A stretch of 64,000 bases of DNA from Herbidospora mongoliensis (GCF_001570545.1 NZ_BBXD01000014.1:319508-383507); one strand, 5' to 3'. Counted from the first letter of the stretch, positions 18,865 to 27,314 are shown. Made by a program: numbers and translations. Notes: generated from the sequence alone by a model not told the origin.

Positions 18865-19618
18865 TCAGCGTCTCCGGGCGGCCGGATCGCGCCCCTCCTG
18901 CCAGCGGGCCAGCGCCTCGGGGGAGACCCGCGCGTAACGCGCAAGCGAGGCGACCGACGTGTGCCCCGAATACGCCAGCAGAGTAGAGGTGTTGGCACCC
19001 TCCTCCGCGGTATGGGTCAGCGCGCTGTGACGGAGCTGATGCAATGTCCACGGCCCGCCGGGCAGGCCCACGGTGGCCTGCTCGAAGCACTCGGCCGCCC
19101 GCCGGTAGGACAACCGGGCCCAGCCCGAGTCCGGATCCAGGTCCGCCGGCGGCAAAGCCAGGCGGGCCCGCCGCTCGGTGAGGAAGACCGGCCCCACCCG
19201 GCGTCCCGCCAGCAGGCGGGGCAGCAGCCGGGCGGTGGCGGTGCGCCAGACGACGACGTCGATCGCGCCGCCCTTGCGCCGTACCTTCGCTCGCCGGTTG
19301 CGCAGGTCGAGCTCGCCGGTGTCCAGGGCCAGGACCTCCTCGGCTCGGGCGGCGCTTTCATACAGCAACCGCCACAAGGGTGCGCTCGCGCAGGTCCAGC
19401 ACCGGGCGGGTCAGCAGCGTCTCGACCTCCGCCCGAGCCAGCGCCCGCGTCCGGTCCGGCGTGCGCGAGCGGCGGCGGATCCGGCGCAGCGGGTCGCCGG
19501 CCAGCCAGCCCTGGTCACGCCACCACCCGCACGCTGAGCCGAGCGCGTCGTTCGACCGGCTGGAAGCTGAAGTGGCCGCGACTGCCGCCCAGCTGGCGGC
19601 GATGAAGCTCGTGGTCAA
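18865..19618 (-). pseudogene. Broken tyrosine recombinase (frameshift, N-terminus missing)
   Basis: The N-terminal part (ending RERTL) and catalytic part (LLYESAARAEEVLALDTGEL) are in different frames; one extra T at ACCCTTGTGG near 19373 explains the shift. The C-terminus keeps HQLRHSALTH and YSGHTSVASLARYARV with the catalytic tyrosine. The core-binding domain is mostly lost upstream of ~19560. It is unrelated in detail to the element A integrase and so marks a second integrative element that has decayed here. Confidence 0.75.
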
Positions 19619-19799
19619 CCACGCCTATGGCACTCAAGCAGTCACTGGGCGAGCGTCAAACCTTCACGTCGCGTCGCGCCCACATCTCAGCGCAAGTGCG
19701 TGCCTCAGCATGGATGCCCCTTCCGCGTGAATGTCCTGACCTGGGAAGAGTCGCTCGTTTGGGGCTGGTGACACATCCGTTAACGACACCCCTAGAAAG

Positions 19800-19858
19800 C
19801 CCAGAGTTCAGGCGAACTGAAGGATTCTCAGGATGAACTGGTGGTTCTTCATGCTCTA
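19800..19858. repeat. Left end of element B
   Basis: CCCAGAGTTCAGGCGAACTG and the following CTCAGGATGAACT repeat the left end of element A (13582 on). Later bases diverge gradually, consistent with an older or independently evolving copy. Confidence 0.7.
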
Positions 19859-20190
19859 TCTGGGCTGTGGGCCCTTGGGTTCGTCTCGACTGGTGGGTCT
19901 TGTTCCTCGGACCGGGAGATGATCAGGGCGCGGGCGTTCTCGGCGTAGCGGATGGCGGTCTTGGGATCAAGACCGAAGACGGCCGCAAGGTGGAGCGGAT
20001 CAGGTCCAACGGCGAGTGCCTCATCAAGTTGTCGTTGGACGCGTAACCGCTCCAGAGTGGCAGCTTGGCCTAGGAAGGAATCGGTCAGATGGACCTTGCT
20101 GACCGGGCCGGTTTCCATCGCCGTCTGCTGGTTGATGAGCAGGTGCGGGTTGGCTGTGTTGGCCCGGCGTCGAACTGCCGGCCCTTGAGC
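19849..20190 (-). pseudogene. Remnant of the large recombinase gene in element B
   Basis: The frame from ~20160 down to 19849 (TANPHLLINQ, GQAATLERLRVQRQLDEALA, GPDPLHLAAVFGL and DPKTAIRYAENARAL) aligns closely with the C-terminal ~105 residues of the element A recombinase. Everything upstream is absent; the sequence changes abruptly near 20165 and the decarboxylase gene ends ~95 bases further on. Confidence 0.8.
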
Positions 20191-20284
20191 ACGCCCGCCA
20201 GGCCGACATCCTCCGAACCACGGCCATCGACGAGAGTGCCCCGAGATGAGCACCGACAATCCTGGGCCCGGCGACGACGCGGGG

Positions 20285-21901
20285 TCAGCCGAGTTCCGCG
20301 GGTAGGTCACGCGAGTTGACCTTCGTGACGATCAGAGCGGGCGCGTTGGACGCCTTCGCCGTGGCGAGCGCCTGGTCGAGGGCCGCCGCAGTGGTGACGG
20401 ACTGGGCGGCCTGCACGCCGAGCCCGTTGGCGAACTTGACGAAGTCCCAGCGGTTGAGGACGACGTACGGCTTCGGCTGGGTGGCGGGATCGCTGAAGTA
20501 GTCGGCGTCGAGCAGGAACTGCTCGAAGGCGTAGATGCCGTTGTCGATCACGACCACGACCGGGTTGCGTGCGTAGCGGACCATGGTGGACAGCGCTTGG
20601 GCGGTCATGTGGAAGCCACCGTCGCCGCAGATGACCAGCGGGCGGCGGGTCGAGCCGAACGACGCCCCGACCGCTGCGGCCACCGAGTGTCCGATCGAGG
20701 CCCACACGGCCCCGCACAGGAAGCCGTCGCGGCCCTTGATCGGCAGGTTGGCGGCTGAATGGATGCCGAGGAAGGTGTCGGGAATCACCAGCCAGGACGG
20801 GTCCAGCGCGGCGCCGATGCGCTCGAACACCTGGCGATAGGTCAGCGGGCCCTCGGCTGCGGGCGTGACCGGGTCGACGGCGGCCGGTACCGGTCGCGGC
20901 GCCGCCTTCGCGGCCTCGGTGACCAGGGCGGTGACCAGGGCGTCGAGCTGCGCGCTCTGCTTGGCGGCATTCTTGATCTTCACCTTGCCGTCGTAGGCAG
21001 TGATGACGCGGTTCGTGCCGGTGCGGATGAGCGTGGCGTAGCTGCTCGGGAACACGCAGCCGAGCATCACGAGCAGGTCGGCCTGCGCGATGGCGTTCAC
21101 GGCGGGCAGCGAGTGCGGCGGGGCGTAGACGCCGACCCAGCCGTCGCCCTGCTCGGGCAACACTCCCTTGGCCGGCAACTGGACCGACCAGCGCACACCG
21201 AGCCTGGCGATCAGGTCGGCGACCTTGTCGGCGAGCCCGTGGCGCTGGATCTCGATGCCGACCAGGACCAGCGGCAACGTCGCGGCGCGCACCAGGCCGA
21301 CGATCGTGTCGGCGAGTTGCTCCTCGGTGCCCGCCGGCGGCTCGGTGACCGGCAGGGACCCGGATGGGGCCGGGCAGGGCGCCGTCCAGATGTCCCTGTT
21401 GATCTCGATGTAGACCGGCCGCTTGCGCTTGACGGCGGTGGCGATCGCGGCGTCGACCACGCCCGGCACCGCGGCGGCCGTTCCGGCGCGCGTCGCGCTC
21501 GCGGTGACCAGCCTGTACGTGCGCAGGTCGTGGTCGGGCTGCCCGGTCGAGTGCGAGAACAGGACGTCGAAGTCCCTGAGGTTGGCGAGATTGGTCGCGT
21601 TGGGGCCGCCGTTGACGATGACGACCGGGCTGCGCTCGACGAAGGCGCCGGCGATGGCGTTGACCATGCTGAGCATGCCCGCGCCGTTGGCGACCGCGAC
21701 CGCGCCGAGACCCTTGGTCCGGGCGTAGCCGTCAGCCGCGTAGCCAGCCTCGAGGTCGCTCGCGGTGACGATCGGCTTGACGCCGTTTCGGCCGGCCGCG
21801 TCGAACAGCCCCGCGCAGTAGGCGGCGGGCACGCCGAACAGCGTGTCGACGCGCTGCTGGGTCAGCCTCTTGAGCACGTAGTCGGCGACAGTGAAGGCCA
21901 C
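20285..21901 (-). CDS. Thiamine-diphosphate-dependent decarboxylase-like enzyme (PDC/IPDC family)
   Basis: This 538-residue protein has three domains: PYR (~1-170, cofactor-activating Glu51 in DLEAGYAADGYAR), central (~190-340) and PP (~350-538, GDGGF at 426 with metal-ligand Asn454, and Glu460 in the place of yeast PDC Glu477). Two proton-relay residues differ from yeast PDC: Asp28 is replaced (FGVPAAYC) and the first histidine of the HH motif is Ser116 (FSHSTG). Simple decarboxylation may therefore be altered. It lies 40 bases after the oxidase gene, which would supply 2-oxo acids, so the pair may convert amino acids to aldehydes or acyloins. Confidence 0.85.
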   Translation of the reverse strand: MAFTVADYVLKRLTQQRVDTLFGVPAAYCAGLFDAAGRNGVKPIVTASDLEAGYAADGYARTKGLGAVAVANGAGMLSMVNAIAGAFVERSPVVIVNGGPNATNLANLRDFDVLFSHSTGQPDHDLRTYRLVTASATRAGTAAAVPGVVDAAIATAVKRKRPVYIEINRDIWTAPCPAPSGSLPVTEPPAGTEEQLADTIVGLVRAATLPLVLVGIEIQRHGLADKVADLIARLGVRWSVQLPAKGVLPEQGDGWVGVYAPPHSLPAVNAIAQADLLVMLGCVFPSSYATLIRTGTNRVITAYDGKVKIKNAAKQSAQLDALVTALVTEAAKAAPRPVPAAVDPVTPAAEGPLTYRQVFERIGAALDPSWLVIPDTFLGIHSAANLPIKGRDGFLCGAVWASIGHSVAAAVGASFGSTRRPLVICGDGGFHMTAQALSTMVRYARNPVVVVIDNGIYAFEQFLLDADYFSDPATQPKPYVVLNRWDFVKFANGLGVQAAQSVTTAAALDQALATAKASNAPALIVTKVNSRDLPAELG

Positions 21902-21940
21902 GATGACGCTCCAGTGCAGGCCCGCCGCGGCGGGGATCGG

Positions 21941-23038
21941 TCAGTCGGAGACAGAGAGCCTGGAGTCGACCAGCCGCCTGTTGCGAGGGTCATCGATGTG
22001 GTTCATGGGCATCGGCACGGGCGCCGCCTGACCGAACGCGGCGGCGATGACGTTCACCAGCTTCTTGCATTCGGCCGGGTTGAGGTCCTCGTCCTCCTTG
22101 TCCCAGTCGGTAGTGCCGCCGATGACGACGTGGTCGGAGCGCGGGAACATGTAGCCGTTGCGGCTGTAGAGGTATTGCAGGTTCGGCTGCGCCGGCAACA
22201 TCGCGAGGTAGCCTCTGACCCCGACCAGCTTCGTGTCGTTCCACAGCTCCTTCGCGCCCATCCCGGTGCAGTTGATGATGATCTTTTGTGGCACCGTCGC
22301 GAAGATGTCGGCCTTGGTGGCGAAACACTTGTCCACGAAGGTGACGCCGCGCGCCTTCAGGTCGCACTCCAGCCGCGGGAGAAAGATGGGCGGCTCGATC
22401 AGCAGCGTCTGATACAGGAATCCCGGCTGGGCGTGGTTCTGGAACGGCAGGCGGTCCAGTCGCTGGCGGGCCGGCAGCAGGCCGGGCAGGAGGTCCAGCA
22501 CCATGTCCAGACCGTCGGCCGGCTTGGGGGAGTAGTTGGGCCGCTCGGAGACACCGAAACCCTTGCCGATGCTGTCCTTGAAGGTCGTGTAGGACGTCTT
22601 GATGATCGCCTTCAGGTCCTGCTGGTTCATGGCGGTCTCGACGACGGACACGGCCCACTGGCCGCCGGCCTTGAACGACGTGGTGTCCACCGGCTTGCGA
22701 TCCGCGAAGATCTTGACCTTGAGCCCCAGGTCGAGCAGCATCGTGGCGGCGGTCAGGCCCATGACGCCGGCGCCGAGCACCGCTACCTCTGTCTGGGGCG
22801 AGACGGCAAGGAACTGGCTGACCATGTCCTTCACCTTGGCTGCACAGCCCCAGCTCAACGAGATGCCGGCGCCACCGTGGCCGTAGTTGTGAACGATGAA
22901 CCGGCCGGACACCCGCTCGGAGTTCAGCCGGAAGGTTCCCTCGCGATAAGGCCGCACCCCGGTGACGCACGCCCCGGGCACGTTCGGATCGAAGGCGAAG
23001 TCGGGTGTCGGCAGATTGGTGAGCTCCCGCAGGTGCAT
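21941..23038 (-). CDS. D-amino-acid-oxidase-like flavoprotein with permuted segment order
   Basis: The ATG at 23038 (AGGGGG upstream) gives 365 residues; ATG 23059 is the alternative. The segment that ends normal DAAOs, GVRPYREGTFRL then HNYGHGGAGISLSWGCA, is here at residues 27-66, ahead of the FAD-binding VAVLGAGVMGL (85-95) and IINCTGMGAKEL. The C-terminus stops after VIGGTTDWDKEDEDLNPAEC, where usual DAAOs continue with the GFRP...HNYGHGG module. This is the expected layout of a circular permutation. Probable role is oxidation of D-amino acids or related amines to 2-oxo acids with FAD; the adjacent ThDP enzyme could use them. Confidence 0.85.
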   Translation of the reverse strand: MHLRELTNLPTPDFAFDPNVPGACVTGVRPYREGTFRLNSERVSGRFIVHNYGHGGAGISLSWGCAAKVKDMVSQFLAVSPQTEVAVLGAGVMGLTAATMLLDLGLKVKIFADRKPVDTTSFKAGGQWAVSVVETAMNQQDLKAIIKTSYTTFKDSIGKGFGVSERPNYSPKPADGLDMVLDLLPGLLPARQRLDRLPFQNHAQPGFLYQTLLIEPPIFLPRLECDLKARGVTFVDKCFATKADIFATVPQKIIINCTGMGAKELWNDTKLVGVRGYLAMLPAQPNLQYLYSRNGYMFPRSDHVVIGGTTDWDKEDEDLNPAECKKLVNVIAAAFGQAAPVPMPMNHIDDPRNRRLVDSRLSVSD

Positions 23039-23258
23039 CGGGCCAGCCCCCTGACTCATCGTGTCTACTTGCGATTGGGGGCCGTCGGCACTCGTACCCG
23101 GCGTCGGCGACACCAGCCCCCGCCGCAACCAAGGCTTGACTCGGCGCAGGGCAGTTGTTTTCTGCGGCTGCGCGAGGGCGGCGCATCGCGGGGACACGGT
23201 GACCGCCACTGCGACACATAGGCCGAGCACTTGAGGAAGTGCAGGATGACCTACTTGG

Positions 23259-23479
23259 TCAGTTCAGGCACCGCGTAACCTGTCTCACGCTCGCACTGCT
23301 CCGACCAGCTCCCCGACGACGGTGGCAACGTGCGTGCATAACGCCACGGCCAAGCCGAGCCGGTCCGCCGGACCACGGCCCCGACCGGGATCGACGAACG
23401 CGACATCCGCCGGAGTCAGGGTGAAGAACCTCGCTGGCTCGTCCCTGCCAATCTCCGGGCACCTCGCCTTCACTTTCAC
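23259..23479 (-). pseudogene. Tn3-type transposase N-terminal scrap fused to integrase start codons
   Basis: The frame opens with MKVKARCPE, the first codons of the element integrase, then switches to PARFFTLTPADVAFVD and RLGLAVALCT, resembling the N-terminal domain of Tn3-family transposases. It ends after ~64 codons. No Tn3 terminal repeat was recognised. It records insertion or recombination of a Tn3-type element into the integrase gene. Confidence 0.5.
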
Positions 23480-23626
23480 AGCAAGACGAACGCCCAGAAC
23501 GATAGGTCTTCAGAATCCCTGAAGTCTCATCAACTCCTGAACAAGCCGGAGCGCCAGCGCATAAGCCCAGTTCCTGGGGTTAGAGCGGCCGAAGAGGCTC
23601 CGAGGAACTCAAGGGATATTTCTTAG
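23453..23626. repeat. Right end of element B (copy 2 of the 175-base repeat)
   Basis: This 174-base copy of 16453-16627 lies almost exactly 7,000 bases away in the same orientation. The CTTCAG-N4-CCTGAAG motif is at 23508-23524, and the copy ends ATATTTCTTAG. The high identity compared with the left ends suggests recent exchange or strong constraint on this end. Confidence 0.85.
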
Positions 23627-24153
23627 TGCCGCTCAAGAGACGCTGCCCGGCACCGTCCGCCCGGATCGGGCATGCCCCCGGCCGGGGGCTCGCCTTCCTC
23701 CTCGTGAGCACAATCATGGTCATCATGGTCGTCACCGGCCGGATCGTGATCCGGCTGCTGCCGATGCTCCACGCCGTCCAGGTGCTGGTTGAGCAGATCT
23801 TCGGCGTCCGGGTGACCTGGGGCTTCCTGCGCACGGCGTGGAGAAGGACCGGTTCGGCCGGGCGAACGCCGCCGCCGCGCTCCGATCGTTTCATCAGCAT
23901 CGCTTTCAACGGCATGCTCAAGGGGCCTGTACGACTGGGCACGTCACCTGGGCCTGCTGTGCGGGCAGGGCAAACCTGTGCCGTCGAACGGGCGATCTGC
24001 GACATGCGCAACACCGCCGCGCATTCGATCGGCCACCTGACCACTCGGGTGGAGGCCGCCCAAACGCTCAACGATCTCGCCGCGATCATCAACCACGCGT
24101 CTCCATCCCCGGAGGACGGCTGTACCCCGCTCCGCAACGGCGCGGAGTCGTGA
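23626..24153 (+). pseudogene. Unrecognised frame next to element B, possibly a gene fragment
   Basis: A GTG-started frame of ~175 codons contains one hydrophobic stretch (LAFLLVSTIMVIMVV) and, near its C-terminus, MRNTAAHSIGHL and AAQTLNDLAAIIN, which resemble the RN-AAH and dINrLW regions of HEPN-like proteins. The middle looks non-native, so frameshifts are likely. The 5' end coincides with the element boundary, suggesting truncation. No function is assigned. Confidence 0.3.
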
Positions 24154-24755
24154 CCGTGGCATGGAGCCACGACGAGACTCAGCTGATGGGGGACCTGGAC
24201 AGGGCAGGCTCGCCGATCCCGGGCTGGGGGAGTTCGCCTCCAGGTGCGAGGGCACCCAGTGCTCGACCGGGCTGCGAGGGCCGGGATCACTTGCCGGCGC
24301 CTGGTACGCCGAATCGCCCGCCGACGAATCTAGGAGTCTCGCTTATAAATCTACTTTGTAAAGGCGCCAGGTTTTTTGCATACCCAACCAATTAAACCCA
24401 CACACCCTCAACGACAAGGAAGCCGAGTTTGCCGGCAGGGGAGCCCTATAGGGAGGGAGTGGCCCACCAAGCAGGAGATCGAGAGAGGTCCTCTGGAGCT
24501 CTCCGTGCGCTTCCTGGGGTTCGTCCGGCATGTAGGCCGAACGGTGTAACTCCTGGTCAGGGAGACGCCTGTGACTAGTACGTTGAGCCAGGCATCTCCA
24601 GCGATTGGACCCGGAGTACGCACGCCGTGCCGTTGCCGCCTACCGGCCCCCGGCGGACCTCAGCGGCCGCACGGAGCCGCCCGGTCACCGCGGCGCCCAT
24701 CCCCGACCCCGTCACTGCGTAAGTGCCCATGCGCGTCCCTCTCCCTGCTGAGATG
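24154..24755. other. Gene-poor stretch with an AT-rich patch
   Basis: I see no convincing gene here. Bases ~24335-24420 are unusually AT-rich for this window (CTTATAAATCTACTTTGTAAA and following), which suggests foreign DNA or a promoter region. The rest is GC-rich sequence without recognisable coding similarity. Confidence 0.5.
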
Positions 24756-25478
24756 TCACTCACCACTCGGCAGGACGGCCGCCGCGACGATGACATTGCT
24801 GACGATGGTCGCGGTGATGGTGCGTGTGACCGCTTCTGCGGCGGCTCCGGCGCCCCAGTCGCCTTGTTCGAGTTGCTTGGCGCGGGTGATCACGGAAGTG
24901 GTCCAGGGAATCTCACGATGGAACTGGGGGAGGGTCCCGCTTCCCGAGAGCAGTGCTCCGAGGGCTGCGATCCGGCGCTGCGGTTCCGCGCCGTCGACGA
25001 GCACGGCCCGTACGTCGGACAGGAGGTGCGCCCGGCGCCCGGTTCCGCCGTCTTCGAGGACCTTCGTGTTGAACAGGCCGAGGGTCTTGCGGCTGGCCCG
25101 CCGGATGTCGCCGCGTTCGACGAGCCGGTCGAGCAGCGGGCCGCGCAAGGTGGGCCCGATCGCCGCGAGCGCGGTCTGGACGCCTCGGGGTTTCTCGGCG
25201 AGGTAGTCCCACGCGGATCGCAGGATGGGGTCCGACGGCGGGTGGTCCGCGACGGCCTCCACCCGTGTCGATCCGCCCCGGCCGGGAACGGTTCGCACAT
25301 GCTCGCCAAGCCCGAGATCGGCGAGCACCGCGCCCGCGAGAACGTAGAAGAGTGTGTTCTCACCTGCGATGATCCCGGTGCCTTGCGACCCGGCGTCCGG
25401 CTGGAACAGAAGCAGCAGGAGATCCTCCGCCAGGGTCGGGGCCCCGAGCGGCTCGGTCTCGGTTCTGTTGTCGGTCAT
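24756..25478 (-). CDS. GPP34 (GOLPH3/Vps74-like) family protein
   Basis: This 240-residue protein has the actinobacterial GPP34 pattern: an acidic N-terminus with TLAEDLLLLLFQPDAG, a first helix pair (YVLAGAVLADLGL), the GLFNTKVLED region and a C-terminal helix bundle (RIAALGALLSGSG, RAKQLEQGDWG, VIVAAAVLP). Eukaryotic relatives bind phosphoinositides at the Golgi; in actinomycetes they are numerous and of unknown function, probably associating with the membrane surface. It is transcribed away from the mobile zone. Confidence 0.88.
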   Translation of the reverse strand: MTDNRTETEPLGAPTLAEDLLLLLFQPDAGSQGTGIIAGENTLFYVLAGAVLADLGLGEHVRTVPGRGGSTRVEAVADHPPSDPILRSAWDYLAEKPRGVQTALAAIGPTLRGPLLDRLVERGDIRRASRKTLGLFNTKVLEDGGTGRRAHLLSDVRAVLVDGAEPQRRIAALGALLSGSGTLPQFHREIPWTTSVITRAKQLEQGDWGAGAAAEAVTRTITATIVSNVIVAAAVLPSGE

Positions 25479-25565
25479 CGGTCGTGCCTTTCGACGGAGG
25501 GCGGCTCAGGCCGTCCCGGCCGGGGAATCGTGTCCCCAAGGAGAAACCGTGTTCTGGGAACAGGG

Positions 25566-26297
25566 TCAACGGCGGTCGTTGCCCGCCTCGCGGGCGAGAA
25601 CGCTTGCGCGGCGTAGCACGTCGATCTGAGCGGGGTTGTAAAGCTCGACGACCGCGTCGATGAAGGTCTGCCGCGGGAGGTGCTCGCTCTTGGACAGATG
25701 CGCTGCCGGGTCGCTCAGCCAGGGGTAGTCGGCGAGGTGCCGGGCGAGGGTCGGGGCGAGTTTCTCGGCGAGGCGCTGTCTGGTGGCTTCGTCCGCGTCG
25801 GGCGGCAGGGAATCGATGTCGTCGCCGATGGGGTCGGTGTCGGCCTCCACCATGCGTCGCAGATCGGTCATCGCGTCCTCGTCGTACAGCTGCCTGTAGA
25901 TGTGGATGATCGAGCTGTCGGGGCCGGACAGGCGCCCGGCGACGGACTCGAACCCCGCGGGCGTGTCGGCCGGCGCGCCGTCGCGCAGGATGGCCGCGAT
26001 GCCGGACCTGGCCCGCTGCAGGCGCTCGATGTCGGCCGCGAGTTCGGCGTCGACCTGGCGCAGGTCGTCGGGGGTGAGGTCCCCGTCCGCGCCGATCTCG
26101 CCGATCCGGGAGAGCGGCACGCCCAGTTCGGTGAGGCGTCGGATGCGCAGGAGGCGTACGAGATCTTGCACGCCGTACTGTTTGTAGCCGTTGTAGCGGC
26201 GTCTCGGTTCTTCGATCAGGCCGAGCCGGTGGTAGTGCCGGATGGTGTTCACCGTCGTGCCGGCGAGTTGCGCGAGTTCGCGTGTGCTCCAGGTCAC
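25566..26297 (-). CDS. MerR-family transcriptional regulator (copy 1)
   Basis: This 243-residue protein starts at a GTG at 26297 (GAGGGAG upstream). The N-terminal MerR winged helix (TWSTRELAQLAGTTVNTIRH, GYKQYGVQDLVRLLRIRRL) is followed by a coiled coil and a ~130-residue effector domain lacking cysteine metal sites. The effector domain ends with YNPAQIDVLRRA, which is shared with a paralogue at 28551-29252. Such proteins usually sense small organic ligands and bend the promoter. Its target is not evident. Confidence 0.9.
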   Translation of the reverse strand: MTWSTRELAQLAGTTVNTIRHYHRLGLIEEPRRRYNGYKQYGVQDLVRLLRIRRLTELGVPLSRIGEIGADGDLTPDDLRQVDAELAADIERLQRARSGIAAILRDGAPADTPAGFESVAGRLSGPDSSIIHIYRQLYDEDAMTDLRRMVEADTDPIGDDIDSLPPDADEATRQRLAEKLAPTLARHLADYPWLSDPAAHLSKSEHLPRQTFIDAVVELYNPAQIDVLRRASVLAREAGNDRR

Positions 26298-26409
26298 ATC
26301 GTCTCCCTCGCGCGTCGTGGTGACGTTGCGATGCCTATTTCTGTATCGATCGATACAGAAATCGATCGTAGCATGTTCCGCATCGATCACTTCGGAAAGG
26401 CGACTGCAG

Positions 26410-26790
26410 TCAGGCGTCGAAGCGCCGGCGGGCGGTCTCGATGTGGCCGAAGTGCTGGTGGGTCCAGCCGCAGATGAGATCGACCGTCGCGCGAAGGGCC
26501 TGGCCCGGCTCGGTGAGGGTGTATTCGACTCGGGGTGGCACGGTGGGGTGCACCTTCCGTGTGGCCAGGCCGTTGCGCTCCAGCATGCGCAGGTTCTGGG
26601 TGAGCATCTTGTGGCTGATGCCCTCGACCTCGTCGCGTAGCTCGCTGAAGCGCAGGGTGCGCTCACCGAGGGCCTCGATGATGAGCAGCGCCCACTTGTT
26701 GGCGACGTCCGAGAAGATCTCCCGCGCCAGGGAGTCCGCGCGTCTCAGGTCCGCTTCATCAGCCGTGCCGGCGAACTTCTTGGTCACCAT
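26410..26790 (-). CDS. HxlR-family transcriptional regulator
   Basis: This 126-residue protein has the HxlR winged helix (KWALLIIEALGERTLRFSEL, GISHKMLTQNLRMLERNGL, VEYTLTEPGQAL). It is transcribed divergently from the RidA gene with a 119-base shared region carrying nested inverted repeats, so it probably regulates that gene and itself. HxlR proteins often respond to reactive carbonyls or to redox change. Confidence 0.92.
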   Translation of the reverse strand: MVTKKFAGTADEADLRRADSLAREIFSDVANKWALLIIEALGERTLRFSELRDEVEGISHKMLTQNLRMLERNGLATRKVHPTVPPRVEYTLTEPGQALRATVDLICGWTHQHFGHIETARRRFDA

Positions 26791-26836
26791 GAGGTTCCCT
26801 AGTCTCTAAAAGGTGCGTTCTTCCACTTCAGCGAAC

Positions 26837-26871
26837 ACTCTCCTATGGTTCCTGAGTAACCGCAAGAGAGT
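26837..26871. promoter_or_regulatory. Nested inverted repeats between the HxlR and RidA genes
   Basis: The outer arms are ACTCTC (26837-26842) and GAGAGT (26866-26871); the inner repeat is GGTTCCTGAGTAACC (26847-26861). They lie 38 bases before the RidA start and 46 bases before the HxlR start, a fitting place for the HxlR operator. Function is inferred from position. Confidence 0.45.
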
Positions 26872-26909
26872 AAAGGCGCCCTCCGGGCCTCGATCAATCA
26901 GGAGATCTC

Positions 26910-27314
26910 GTGGCTGTTTCGCTCATCAACCCTGACAGGCAGTTCCAAGTCCCGCTCTACCATCACGTCGCGGTGGCGACGGGGAGCAGGCAGGTCCACA
27001 TCGCGGGACAGGTCGCCTGGGACGAGCGCGGCGAGCTCGTGGCGCCGGGTGACCTCGCCGGCCAGGTCACCCAGGTCTACCGCAACGTCGCCAAGGCGCT
27101 GGACGCGGCCGGAGCGACGTTTCACGACGTCGTCCGCGTCACGTGGTACGCCGCAGGCTGGAAGAGAGAGATGTACGACGCCTTCAACGCGGGCATCGAA
27201 CAGGCCGCCCGCGAGTTCGACATCGCCACGCCACCGGCCGCACTGATCGGGGTGGACGTGCTTTTCGAGCCCGGCATCCTCATCGAGGCCGAAGTCACCG
27301 CGATCATCGACTGA
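26910..27314 (+). CDS. RidA (YjgF/YER057c/UK114) family protein
   Basis: This 134-residue protein starts at a GTG with AGGAG upstream. RidA proteins hydrolyse reactive enamine/imine intermediates of amino acid metabolism or act on related substrates. Family features are HHVAVATGSRQVHIAGQVAW, the repeated QV-NVAKALDAAGATFHDVVR helix and strand, and the C-terminal PPAALIGVDVLFEPGILIEA. The usual Arg105-equivalent that binds the substrate carboxylate is not seen in its standard R-x-V-E-V context, so the substrate may differ from canonical RidA. Confidence 0.88.
   Translation: MAVSLINPDRQFQVPLYHHVAVATGSRQVHIAGQVAWDERGELVAPGDLAGQVTQVYRNVAKALDAAGATFHDVVRVTWYAAGWKREMYDAFNAGIEQAAREFDIATPPAALIGVDVLFEPGILIEAEVTAIID

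Larger units (their letters stand above)
19800..23626 (-). mobile_element. Element B: element A-type ends enclosing two metabolic genes
   Basis: The left end (19800-19858) and right end (23453-23626) match those of element A in the same orientation. Inside, only the 3' part of the large recombinase gene (19849-20190) and the first ~9 integrase codons remain. The space between holds a ThDP-dependent decarboxylase gene, a D-amino-acid-oxidase-like gene and a Tn3 transposase scrap. It looks like a non-autonomous derivative that acquired cargo, or a decayed element invaded by other DNA. Confidence 0.6.

Noticed and set aside
20759-23221. 820-codon + strand frame opposite the oxidase and decarboxylase genes
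   Set aside because: No family features; it shadows two well-supported minus-strand genes.
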